Source: Leuconostoc lactis KCTC 3528 = DSM 20202
GTDB lineage: Bacteria > Bacillota > Bacilli > Lactobacillales > Lactobacillaceae
Assembly (NCBI RefSeq): GCF_014651235.1
Contig: NZ_BMWM01000008.1
Span: 1 to 61,025, forward strand
Reading direction: 5' to 3'
Length of the DNA stretch: 61,025 nucleotides
The position numbers and the translations under genes are program-made. Under the pieces are notes generated by a model. It made no database searches. It saw only the letters and a program-made list of their open reading frames with translations, and had not been told where the DNA came from. This document shows, piece after piece, positions 17,070 through 24,254 of the stretch. Positions within the stretch are counted from its first letter, which is position 1; the number at the start of each line of letters is the position of its first letter.

Positions 17070-17348
17070 TCAAGTTAATCATTTTTAATGTGTTGAGAAG
17101 AGTAATGTTGTTGGAGTGTCCAGCGAGCTGTGTTTGGTGAAAACAGCCACTTTGGCAATGTGAAGATGAACTCATGACACACGTTCGTGCAGTGCAAGCT
17201 AAGCGATCGGTGGGAACCGTTATCTTCCCTAATCGTGCTGACCAAAAGGCAGCGGATTTTTTGAGGTAGTTAACACTACGAACATGGGTGGTACCACGCA
17301 AGCAGCGTCCCTATACGAATCATAGCGTTCGTGTAGCGACGCTTTTTT
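17070..17348 (+). promoter_or_regulatory. T-box leader (predicted Met specifier)
   Basis: A canonical T-box leader with the core GGGTGGTACCACG at 17286-17298. The terminator (17304-17348) pairs AGCGTC with GACGCT and then CTATACGAA with TTCGTGTAG before a T run. Stem I contains the kink-turn (TGAGA) and the typical distal loop GTTTGGTGAAA. On the 3' side of the specifier loop, AUG (17166-17168) is followed by A and then by ACUC, which pairs with GAGU. This is the same geometry as in the leader at 13889, so methionine is predicted. The UGGU bulge fits a tRNA with discriminator A. Confidence 0.88.
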
Positions 17349-17398
17349 AATACAATAATGATGACCACAACTAAAACAGCATCTTTGGAGGAAAAAAC

Positions 17399-17878
17399 AT
17401 GTCAGCAGTTCAATCACCAGCACCACTCATTTCTCAGTTACTTGACACTTGGATTCAAGGTGAGGGGAGCCAAGACTTCCCGATGGCCAACTATGCCAAT
17501 GCGGCGGCTATTTTATATCAAAACGTTGCCGACATTAACTGGGTTGGGTTCTATCTTTATGATGACACTCAAAATCAATTAGTTGTTGGCCCATTTCTGG
17601 GCAAGCCAGCAGTTGCGTTGATTGCACCGGAAGCTGGGGTTGTTGGGCACGCATTTAGTGTCCAAGAAACCGTGGTGGTTGATGATGTGAACACCTTTGC
17701 CAATCATATTGTCTGCGATCCTAATTCAAACGCTGAAATTGTGATCCCATTGACAACAGCTGGTGGGCGCCGTCTTGGCGTCTTAGACATTGATTCACCA
17801 ACGCGTCAGCGTTTCTCGGCACAAGATCGTGCGGACTTAGAACATTTTGTGCAAACGTTATTAGCCTATGTCAAATAG
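17399..17878 (+). CDS. GAF-domain protein, free methionine-(R)-sulfoxide reductase family
   Basis: A 159-residue single GAF domain of the fRMsr (YebR) family. The family segments DINWVGFYLY, GPFLGK, HIVCDPNSNAEIVIPL and GVLDIDSP are all present. E. coli and yeast enzymes use three cysteines; here only the catalytic-position cysteine (C106 in HIVCD) remains, while the other two are V72 and V82. C106 is the only cysteine in the protein. It therefore either uses an external thiol for recycling or has changed function. A strong GGAGG precedes the ATG, and a Met-like T-box controls the transcript. Confidence 0.82.
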   Translation: MSAVQSPAPLISQLLDTWIQGEGSQDFPMANYANAAAILYQNVADINWVGFYLYDDTQNQLVVGPFLGKPAVALIAPEAGVVGHAFSVQETVVVDDVNTFANHIVCDPNSNAEIVIPLTTAGGRRLGVLDIDSPTRQRFSAQDRADLEHFVQTLLAYVK

Positions 17879-17912
17879 TGCCAATAACGCAACAATATTA
17901 AATTAGGGGCAG

Positions 17913-17930
17913 GGCGCATTATCATGCGCC
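17913..17930 (+). other. Short hairpin between fRMsr and the ABC permease fusion
   Basis: GGCGCAT pairs with ATGCGCC around TATC. No T run follows directly, so it is a weak terminator or a processing/stability element rather than a clear stop. Confidence 0.45.
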
Positions 17931-17981
17931 TTGAGGTTTGTGTGTTTAAGACACATAACCGTACATAAAAGGGTAACAAAC

Positions 17982-19496
17982 ATGTGGCAAACACTCATGA
18001 CGCGTCACGATCAATTCGTGACAGCGCTATGGCAACATATTCAATTAACAGTCGCCGCACTCGTGATTGCGGCACTGATTGCGATACCATTGGCGATTTG
18101 GGCTGAAAATCATCGGCGCTACGCAGAATGGTTATTACAACTAACGGGTCTCTTTCAAACCTTGCCGTCACTGGCAGTTTTAGGATTACTGATTCCTGTG
18201 GTGGGGATTGGGGCACCTGCGGCATTAATTGCCCTGGTGATTTATGCGTTATTACCAATTTTTCAAAATACTTATCTTGGGTTAACGGAGGTTGATCAAG
18301 ATGTCCGCGATGGGGGTCGTGCTTTAGGGTTATCTCGCCGACAGGTCTTGCGACGAATCCAATTACCATTGGCACAGCCAAGTATTATGGCTGGTCTACG
18401 GACGGCCATTGTATTGATTATTGGGACAGCTACCTTAGCGGCGCTGATTGGTGCTGGTGGCTTAGGTGATTTCATTTTGCTTGGTATTAACCGGAATAAT
18501 ACCGATCTTATTTTAATCGGGGCGTTTGCATCAGCGGCCTTAGCGTTAGTTGGTAGTTTTGGCGTTCGGTGGCTTGCCAAGTTGCAGCAAACTTGGCGCC
18601 GTGTGGTGTTGGTTGGTTTGAGTGTGCTCTTTATTGGTGGTAGTGTCGCGCCGTTATTACCGCAAAGACAAGCCCCCCAGACGATTACCATTGCGGGTAA
18701 ACTGGGATCCGAACCAGAAATTCTAATTCACATGTATGCGGCATTGATTAAACAAGCGCAACCAGAGACGCGGGTGATTTTAAAACCAAATTTTGGGGTG
18801 ACCACCTTTCTGTATGAAGCGTTGACTAGCAAAAAGATTGATCTTTATCCAGAATTTACCGGAACGATCACCGCAACGCTGGCCAAACCGCCAGTGACCT
18901 TACCAGTAGGTGCTGATGCCAAAACGACTTATTTAGCTGCTAAAAAGGTTGCGCAAGCACAACAGCTGACGATAACGCAACCCATGCAATTCAACGATAC
19001 GTATGGGATTGCCGTACCGCAAGATTTGGCCAAGCAATATCATTTAACAACAATTGGGGATTTGCAGCACCTCCCGCACGCCAAGGCAGGGATGACGGCA
19101 GAATTCTTAGATCGACCTGATGGCATGCTGGCAATTGAGCAGACGTATGGGTTGAATTTACCCAAGGTGAGTTTGGACCCAGCACTGCGTTATCAAGCTG
19201 TGCGTGAACAGCAAGTATCAGTGGTCGATGCTTACACGACTGATTCACAATTAAAGCAATATCATTTGAAGGTGTTGGCTGATGATCGGCATGTTTTCCC
19301 AGTTTATCAAGGAGTTGGTCTGATGCGCTCAGATTTTGCCAAAACGCACCCAGAAATTGTGCGTGCGGTGAATCAATTGGCAGGTCACATCACCAATGAA
19401 GAGATGCAAACGATGAATTATGCGGTCAATGTCAACCATCAATCGGCAGAGCAAGTCGCCATTAATTATTTGAAAGCACACAAATTACTGAAATGA
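17982..19496 (+). CDS. ABC transporter permease fused to substrate-binding domain (betaine/EgtU-like)
   Basis: A 504-residue fusion. Residues 1-230 are an OpuC/ProW-type permease with the EAA-like loop DVRDGGRALGLSRRQVLRRIQLPLA. From about residue 235 to the end is a type-II substrate-binding domain of the glycine betaine/choline family (DRPDGMLAIEQTYGLN, DPALRYQAV, AYTTDSQLKQY). Osmoprotectant uptake systems and the pneumococcal ergothioneine importer EgtU share this layout, so the ligand is open. No ATPase gene lies beside it. The ATG at 17982 is preceded by AAAGGG; a longer frame from 17931 covers the hairpin region. Confidence 0.82.
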   Translation: MWQTLMTRHDQFVTALWQHIQLTVAALVIAALIAIPLAIWAENHRRYAEWLLQLTGLFQTLPSLAVLGLLIPVVGIGAPAALIALVIYALLPIFQNTYLGLTEVDQDVRDGGRALGLSRRQVLRRIQLPLAQPSIMAGLRTAIVLIIGTATLAALIGAGGLGDFILLGINRNNTDLILIGAFASAALALVGSFGVRWLAKLQQTWRRVVLVGLSVLFIGGSVAPLLPQRQAPQTITIAGKLGSEPEILIHMYAALIKQAQPETRVILKPNFGVTTFLYEALTSKKIDLYPEFTGTITATLAKPPVTLPVGADAKTTYLAAKKVAQAQQLTITQPMQFNDTYGIAVPQDLAKQYHLTTIGDLQHLPHAKAGMTAEFLDRPDGMLAIEQTYGLNLPKVSLDPALRYQAVREQQVSVVDAYTTDSQLKQYHLKVLADDRHVFPVYQGVGLMRSDFAKTHPEIVRAVNQLAGHITNEEMQTMNYAVNVNHQSAEQVAINYLKAHKLLK

Positions 19497-19954
19497 TGAC
19501 ACCAGCAGAATTACAACAGCGCGTGATGTTGCTCTCGCAACAAGCATTTGGTCGACCGTTTCAACATCAAGCCACCTTTAATGCCCGTTTAAAAACGACT
19601 GGTGGGCGTTATTTTACGCATAGTCACCATCTCGAGTTTAATCCGAAAATGGCAGCGCTACCTGAATTTGATGGGATTATTAAACATGAATTAGTGCATT
19701 ATCATTTGCATCTGCAACATCAAGGTTACCGGCATCGTGATCGTGACTTTAAGCAGTTACTGGCAGCAGTCGGTGGCGCGCGCTATGCCCCTAAATTAGC
19801 GGTGACAACAGCGCCCAAGCCAAAACGCCTGTGGCGTTATCAGTGTTGCAATGGTCATGTGCTAACCAGACAGCGACGCATTCAAGTCGACAAGTACCGC
19901 TGTGGCCAATGTCATGGGACGTTACGGTTGCTTGGGGAAGTTCCCAATTCTTAG
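19493..19954 (+). CDS. SprT-like zinc metalloprotease-family protein
   Basis: A 153-residue SprT-family protein. The metal-binding HELVH motif is at 65-69 and a C-terminal zinc ribbon is formed by YQCC...and CGQC. Bacterial SprT-like proteins are poorly characterised; relatives in eukaryotes (Spartan) cut DNA-protein crosslinks. It overlaps the end of the transporter gene at ATGATG, so either methionine may start it. Confidence 0.82.
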   Translation: MMTPAELQQRVMLLSQQAFGRPFQHQATFNARLKTTGGRYFTHSHHLEFNPKMAALPEFDGIIKHELVHYHLHLQHQGYRHRDRDFKQLLAAVGGARYAPKLAVTTAPKPKRLWRYQCCNGHVLTRQRRIQVDKYRCGQCHGTLRLLGEVPNS

Positions 19955-19968
19955 TGGCAACATTCAGG

Positions 19969-19974
19969 TATAAT
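19969..19974 (+). promoter_or_regulatory. -10 element for the HAD phosphatase gene
   Basis: TATAAT 32 bases upstream of the gene with no clear -35. Confidence 0.4.
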
Positions 19975-20006
19975 AAAGACATCAGTAACGAGAAAGCGAG
20001 TGACAT

Positions 20007-20840
20007 ATGATACAACTTATTCTATCGGATCTTGATGAAACTTTACTCAACGATGACGGGACAATCCATCCAGAAAATATCGTAGCTATTCAGGCTTTTA
20101 CCCAAAATGGCGGTTATTTTGTACCCAATACTGGCCGATCATACAAGTCTGTTTATGGGACATTAGCACAACTTGGCCTTAACAAAACAACGCAATACGT
20201 TGTGTCCTATAATGGTGGGGCTATTGTGGCGATTGCCCCAGATGGTCAGGAAGAAATTGTTGTTGAACACGACATGTCGTTGACATTAGCCCAAAAAATA
20301 TTTGATTTGGGCCAAGTAAACGATGTCGTCGACACGCACGTTTATACGCGCGATAACTTGTACATTTACAATATCTCAGCCACCGATCAACGTTACATGA
20401 CAGAGCGACAAGTGCCTTATACTGAAATCACGACAACCGATTTGAGCTTTATGGCCAACGAAGGCCCTGTTATGAAGGTTATTTTTGAACATCCCGATCC
20501 TGCTGTCCAACAGGCAATCGCTGATGCGGTGACCGCCGTTGTTGGCGATGAGATGTTGGTCACCTTTAGTTCAAACCGATACGTTGAGTTTAACCCGAAG
20601 GGCGTTGATAAAGGGGTAACAGGCTTAGAGCTAGCCGATATTTTAGGCATTGCCCGTGACGATACAGCGGCGATTGGTGATAATTTGAATGATGCAGCAC
20701 AAATTAAAGCCGCCGGTGTTGGTGTTGCCGTTGCCAATGCTAAACCGGAAATTAAGGCCTTAGCTGATGTTGTGTTAACGACAACCAATAACGAAGCGGC
20801 AGTTGCCGATTTTATTCAGCACTATGCCCAAAAATCATAA
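20007..20840 (+). CDS. Cof-type HAD-IIB phosphatase
   Basis: A 277-residue haloacid-dehalogenase-superfamily phosphatase of the Cof class. Motif I is LSDLDETLLND with catalytic aspartates D8 and D10; motif IV is GDNLNDAAQIKAAG. The central cap is the IIB type. Such enzymes dephosphorylate sugar phosphates or small cofactors, and the actual substrate cannot be inferred. The ribosome binding site is weak. Confidence 0.88.
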   Translation: MIQLILSDLDETLLNDDGTIHPENIVAIQAFTQNGGYFVPNTGRSYKSVYGTLAQLGLNKTTQYVVSYNGGAIVAIAPDGQEEIVVEHDMSLTLAQKIFDLGQVNDVVDTHVYTRDNLYIYNISATDQRYMTERQVPYTEITTTDLSFMANEGPVMKVIFEHPDPAVQQAIADAVTAVVGDEMLVTFSSNRYVEFNPKGVDKGVTGLELADILGIARDDTAAIGDNLNDAAQIKAAGVGVAVANAKPEIKALADVVLTTTNNEAAVADFIQHYAQKS

Positions 20841-21054
20841 ATTAGCGCTGTTGCTTGCACGATTCTTACTTGGCGGACTAGCGATTATATTATTTTTGAC
20901 GCTATTTCTGGTGAGTGATTGGCAGCATTGGTCATTAGCCTTAACGTTAGGTCTGACGGTTGTTTTGTTTGTCCTCGTCAACGTGGGTTATATTTGGTTA
21001 TTTTGGCTGGCTCGGCGACAACAGTTATTACATGAAGAAAAGGATGATGAATAA
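20824..21054 (+). CDS. Small two-span membrane protein, unknown function
   Basis: A 76-residue protein with two hydrophobic spans (about 6-32 and 40-62) and a charged C-terminus (RRQQLLHEEKDDE). It overlaps the 3' end of the phosphatase gene by 17 bases. The ATG at 20824 has no ribosome binding site, and neither does the alternative TTG at 20803, so translation is probably coupled. No family was recognised. Confidence 0.6.
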   Translation: MPKNHKLALLLARFLLGGLAIILFLTLFLVSDWQHWSLALTLGLTVVLFVLVNVGYIWLFWLARRQQLLHEEKDDE

Positions 21055-21056
21055 TT

Positions 21057-21782
21057 TTGCTTGATTTATCCCAAAATCCAAACCCTAAATCATTAGGTCG
21101 ACGCCTGTTTAATTTTATCGGGCTGGCTTTTTTGTTGGTCTTAACGCCAAGTTTGTTAGTGGCCGCCAATTCGCAGCAATCCGTTGGTCAACAACTCCTG
21201 TATGTGAGCTTGATGTTAGTGAGCTATAGCGTGTTAGGCTACCTGGCGTATCGATTGTTGAAAAAGACGACGCGCCAACCAGTTTTTCACCAACCAAATA
21301 TCCGTGATTGGCGTCATCTGTGGTATATTGTCGGCATGTTTTTTGTCATGGTTGGCCTAGAATATGGGATTAATATGATTCGAATGGCTATCACTGGCAG
21401 TGTTGATACTGAAAATCAAGTGGCTATTGAAGCGCTCGTGTCACAGGTCAACATTACCATGGTTGGGATGTTGATTTATGCGGTATTTTTAGCGCCCGTC
21501 GTTGAAGAAATTGTCTTTCGTGGGTTAGTGGTTAATTATTTTTTCTGTCACAGTTGGTGGTGGGCCAGCATTATTTTGTCTGGTTTGTTATTTGCCTTCC
21601 CACACATGGGTGATATTCCAACGAACTTGCCCGACTTATTGAGTTATGCCTTGTACATGAGTATGGGGATGGTTTTAGCTTATGTGTACAAAAAGACTGG
21701 TAATATTCAAGATAGCATTGCTATCCATTTCTTGAATAATGCGTTGTCCATGTTACCGCTTATCTTACAAGTTTTCCGGTAA
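21057..21782 (+). CDS. CPBP (CAAX/Abi) family intramembrane metalloprotease
   Basis: A 241-residue polytopic membrane protein with the three CPBP motifs: EEIVFRG, FAFPHMGD and HFLNNALS. These provide the glutamates and histidines of an intramembrane metalloprotease site. Relatives in lactic acid bacteria include bacteriocin-immunity proteins, but no bacteriocin genes are nearby. The start appears to be TTG at 21057, two bases after the previous stop, with AAGGATGA upstream. Confidence 0.85.
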   Translation: MLDLSQNPNPKSLGRRLFNFIGLAFLLVLTPSLLVAANSQQSVGQQLLYVSLMLVSYSVLGYLAYRLLKKTTRQPVFHQPNIRDWRHLWYIVGMFFVMVGLEYGINMIRMAITGSVDTENQVAIEALVSQVNITMVGMLIYAVFLAPVVEEIVFRGLVVNYFFCHSWWWASIILSGLLFAFPHMGDIPTNLPDLLSYALYMSMGMVLAYVYKKTGNIQDSIAIHFLNNALSMLPLILQVFR

Positions 21783-21792
21783 TGCAACACTG

Positions 21793-21830
21793 AAAAAGAC
21801 CCTAACGGCTGTGTTAGGGTCTTTTGTTTT
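21793..21830. terminator. Bidirectional terminator between CPBP protease and pepQ
   Basis: A perfect 13-bp stem (21794-21806 with 21813-21825) with A and T runs on opposite sides, shared by the convergent genes. Confidence 0.9.
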
Positions 21831-22926
21831 AGAATTGTTGTAATGTTTTTGGCGTGTGTGTGAAAGGGACGAACCCATCGGGACTCATATAGCCAGAATC
21901 TTCAATTCGGACACCAGCAACATCAGGGATATAAATGCCTGGCTCAATCGAGAAGACCATCCCTTCTTGTAGTACCAAATCGCTGCCAGCCATGATTGAA
22001 GGGTATTCATGGACAGAAGCCCCAAGACCGTGGCCGAGGCGGTGGACAAAATAATCACCGTAACCGGCCTTTGTAATAATATCACGGGCAATGGCATCTA
22101 GTTCACCAGCGGTTATGCCAATTTTGGCCTGAGATTGCGCAGCCAATTGGGCTTCAAGGGTGACGTCGTAGATAGCTTTAGCTTGGTCGCTGATGGGGCC
22201 AAAAGCAACTGTACGCGTTGCGTCAGAGGCGTAACCCTCAGTCATAGTGCCTAAGTCAAATAGCGCCATTTCGCCAGCATGTAACTGGCGTGATGATGTC
22301 GCCCCATGGGGATCAGCGGCATGTGCGCCAAACTGGACCAACGTGTCAAAGCTCATACCTGGCACACCAGAAAGCTTGAGTTCATATTCCAATTTGGCAG
22401 CAACGCCTAATTCGGTAACGCCTTCAGCGAGGGCAGCAAAACCAATCTCAAAAGCGCGATCAGCATCACGGCCGGCCGCTAACATGTGTTGAATTTCATC
22501 AGGTGTTTTAATCAAACGTAACCGATTAATTTCAGCCGTAATGTCCTTTTGTAACGTGACATTTGGTAAAGCAGTTTGTAAGGCGTTGTAGCGGGTGACA
22601 GTTAGATTATCCGCTTCAATGGCAAAGGCGGTACCGTGAGATTGCGCACGGATATGTTGTGCCAACTTGGCCCAAGGATTTTCTTGGTCATCATAACCGT
22701 AGGCTGGGTAAGTCCAGCCACTGGCTTTCATGCTATTGACTTCAAGGGCTGGTCCGAATAGAAACGGCTCGTGGTCAGCGAAAATAACCAAAGCGAGGAC
22801 ACGTTCCATGGGGTCAGATTCAAACCCCGAAAGATAGGCCACACTATGGAAATTCGTTAAGATGGCACCATCTAATTGTTGGTCCGTGAGCCATTGTGTT
22901 AGTGTCGTGAGTTTTTGATTAGTCAT
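21829..22926 (-). CDS. pepQ: Xaa-Pro dipeptidase
   Basis: A 365-residue M24-family dipeptidase that releases proline from the C-side of dipeptides. The five metal ligands lie in FDLGTMTEGYASDATR (two Asp), HRLGHGLGASVHE (His), FSIEPGIY (Glu) and RIEDSGYM (Glu). The N-terminal creatinase-like domain spans about 1-130. It is divergent from ccpA, the conserved pepQ-ccpA arrangement of lactobacilli. Confidence 0.93.
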   Translation of the reverse strand: MTNQKLTTLTQWLTDQQLDGAILTNFHSVAYLSGFESDPMERVLALVIFADHEPFLFGPALEVNSMKASGWTYPAYGYDDQENPWAKLAQHIRAQSHGTAFAIEADNLTVTRYNALQTALPNVTLQKDITAEINRLRLIKTPDEIQHMLAAGRDADRAFEIGFAALAEGVTELGVAAKLEYELKLSGVPGMSFDTLVQFGAHAADPHGATSSRQLHAGEMALFDLGTMTEGYASDATRTVAFGPISDQAKAIYDVTLEAQLAAQSQAKIGITAGELDAIARDIITKAGYGDYFVHRLGHGLGASVHEYPSIMAGSDLVLQEGMVFSIEPGIYIPDVAGVRIEDSGYMSPDGFVPFTHTPKTLQQF

Positions 22927-22947
22927 TTATCGCTCCTTTGTTAAAAT

Positions 22948-22976
22948 GTATTATTTCCATTTTAACACTTTCACAA
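22948..22976 (-). promoter_or_regulatory. pepQ promoter
   Basis: On the minus strand TTGTGA (22971-22976), a 17-base spacer and TAATAC (22948-22953). Confidence 0.6.
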
Positions 22977-23034
22977 AAAAGTGTCTTTTCTTGTAACAAA
23001 CAGAAACAATGATGAAAACTTGACGATATAGCCT

Positions 23035-23048
23035 TGTAAGCGTTTGCA
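23035..23048 (+). promoter_or_regulatory. cre-like site over the ccpA -35 region
   Basis: TGTAAGCGTTTGCA fits the cre consensus with one mismatch. Its last six bases (TTTGCA, 23043-23048) are the probable ccpA -35, so binding would compete with RNA polymerase. Confidence 0.7.
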
Positions 23049-23071
23049 ATCTGATTGATTTTTGCTATAAT
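23043..23071 (+). promoter_or_regulatory. ccpA promoter
   Basis: TTTGCA (23043-23048), a 17-base spacer and TATAAT (23066-23071). Confidence 0.65.
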
Positions 23072-23090
23072 AAAAAGAGGTATATGAAGA

Positions 23091-23104
23091 TGTAAACGGT
23101 TTCT
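23091..23104 (+). promoter_or_regulatory. Second cre-like site in the ccpA leader
   Basis: TGTAAACGGTTTCT matches the cre consensus except for the last base. It lies about 13 bases after the predicted start point, a roadblock position. Confidence 0.6.
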
Positions 23105-23132
23105 TAAAGATAAATGTAAAAGAAGGTTAACT

Positions 23133-24137
23133 ATGCAGAAAAAAAGTTCAGCAACAATTTATGATGTGGCGAATCGTGTCGGGGTGTCGCTAGCGACTGT
23201 GTCACGGGTGGTCAATGGCAATAGCAATGTCCGCGATTCTACAAAACGTAAGGTACTTGATGCCATTGAAGAGCTTGGCTATCATCCGAATGCTGTTGCC
23301 CGTGGGTTAGCTTCAAAGAAAACAACAACAATTGGCGTGGTCATGCCAGATGTCACTGATATGTACTATGCCGAATTGGCACGTGGGATTGATGACGTGG
23401 CGAATATGTATCACTATGATGTCTTGTTGACCAATACGGATGAAGATCCAGTTCGGGAAACAATGGCTGTGAACAATTTGTCTAGCAAACAATTCGATGG
23501 CATTATTTTCATGGGTAATGAGTTAGATCGCGAAGTCTTGAATACAATTGCTGCCGATGCGCCCGTGGTGTTAGCGGGTTCAGTAGACAGCGAAGGCAAG
23601 TTGCCAAGTGTCAATATCAACTATGTCAACGCCATTCAAGAGGCAACAGAGACGGTCATTAATCATGGCCATCGTCGTGTGGCGTTAGTGACAGGGCCAA
23701 TGTCACATGCCATTAATCGCTTGCATCGATTAGTTGGTTATCAAGCAGGTTTAGAGGCTGCTGGTATCGAATTTGATGAAGGTTTGCTCTTTACGGCACA
23801 TCAAGATTATGCGGCAGGGATGCAAATTGCTGAAAAAGTATTGCAAGCAGGGGCAAATGCTGTCATTGCTTATGATGATGAAGTGGCCTTGGGCATTATG
23901 AATTATGTGCAAGAACACGGCCAACGCGTGCCAGAAGACTTTGAAATTATCACGTCTAACGATACCAAGTTTGCCATTGTGACACGGCCAGAATTAACGT
24001 CAATTGGGCAACCAAAGTATGACATTGGGGCGGTGGCGATGCGCATGTTGACGAAGTTGATGAATAATGAAATTATTGACGATACACAGGTACAATTACC
24101 CCATACATTAGAACGTCGCGGGACAACCCTTGATTGA
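23133..24137 (+). CDS. ccpA: Catabolite control protein A
   Basis: A 334-residue LacI-family regulator. The N-terminal helix-turn-helix TIYDVANRVGVSLATVSRVVNG and hinge helix YHPNAVARGLASKK are followed by a periplasmic-binding-like core. Its position divergent to pepQ and its length identify it as CcpA, the HPr(Ser-P)-dependent global carbon regulator. The ATG follows AGAAGG. Two cre-like sites upstream indicate autoregulation, and a perfect cre controls the pdh operon in the same window. Confidence 0.93.
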   Translation: MQKKSSATIYDVANRVGVSLATVSRVVNGNSNVRDSTKRKVLDAIEELGYHPNAVARGLASKKTTTIGVVMPDVTDMYYAELARGIDDVANMYHYDVLLTNTDEDPVRETMAVNNLSSKQFDGIIFMGNELDREVLNTIAADAPVVLAGSVDSEGKLPSVNINYVNAIQEATETVINHGHRRVALVTGPMSHAINRLHRLVGYQAGLEAAGIEFDEGLLFTAHQDYAAGMQIAEKVLQAGANAVIAYDDEVALGIMNYVQEHGQRVPEDFEIITSNDTKFAIVTRPELTSIGQPKYDIGAVAMRMLTKLMNNEIIDDTQVQLPHTLERRGTTLD

Positions 24138-24169
24138 TTTCTCATTTTAAAGAAATATAATAGTAACAA

Positions 24170-24198
24170 TTGACATTTAAACGTTAAAAAAGTAAACT
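24170..24198 (+). promoter_or_regulatory. Promoter of the oatA-like gene, overlapping the ccpA terminator
   Basis: TTGACA (24170-24175), a 17-base spacer and TAAACT (24193-24198). The -10 lies in the left arm of the terminator hairpin. Confidence 0.55.
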
Positions 24199-24224
24199 AG
24201 TGAGAGTAGTTTGCTTTTTATTTT
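24187..24224 (+). terminator. ccpA terminator
   Basis: A 13-bp stem with one wobble pair (24187-24199 with 24207-24219) followed by a T-rich run. Confidence 0.8.
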
Positions 24225-24254
24225 GCCATTAGTGCTTGAAGGGGTTCGTTCCAA

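Noticed and set aside
17025-17398. Minus-strand and plus-strand small ORFs in the gap after acpP
   Set aside because: The whole interval is accounted for by a promoter, T-box leader and terminator.
21057-21782. CPBP protease as bacteriocin immunity protein
   Set aside because: No double-glycine peptide, bacteriocin exporter or histidine-kinase genes are nearby; the family is broad.
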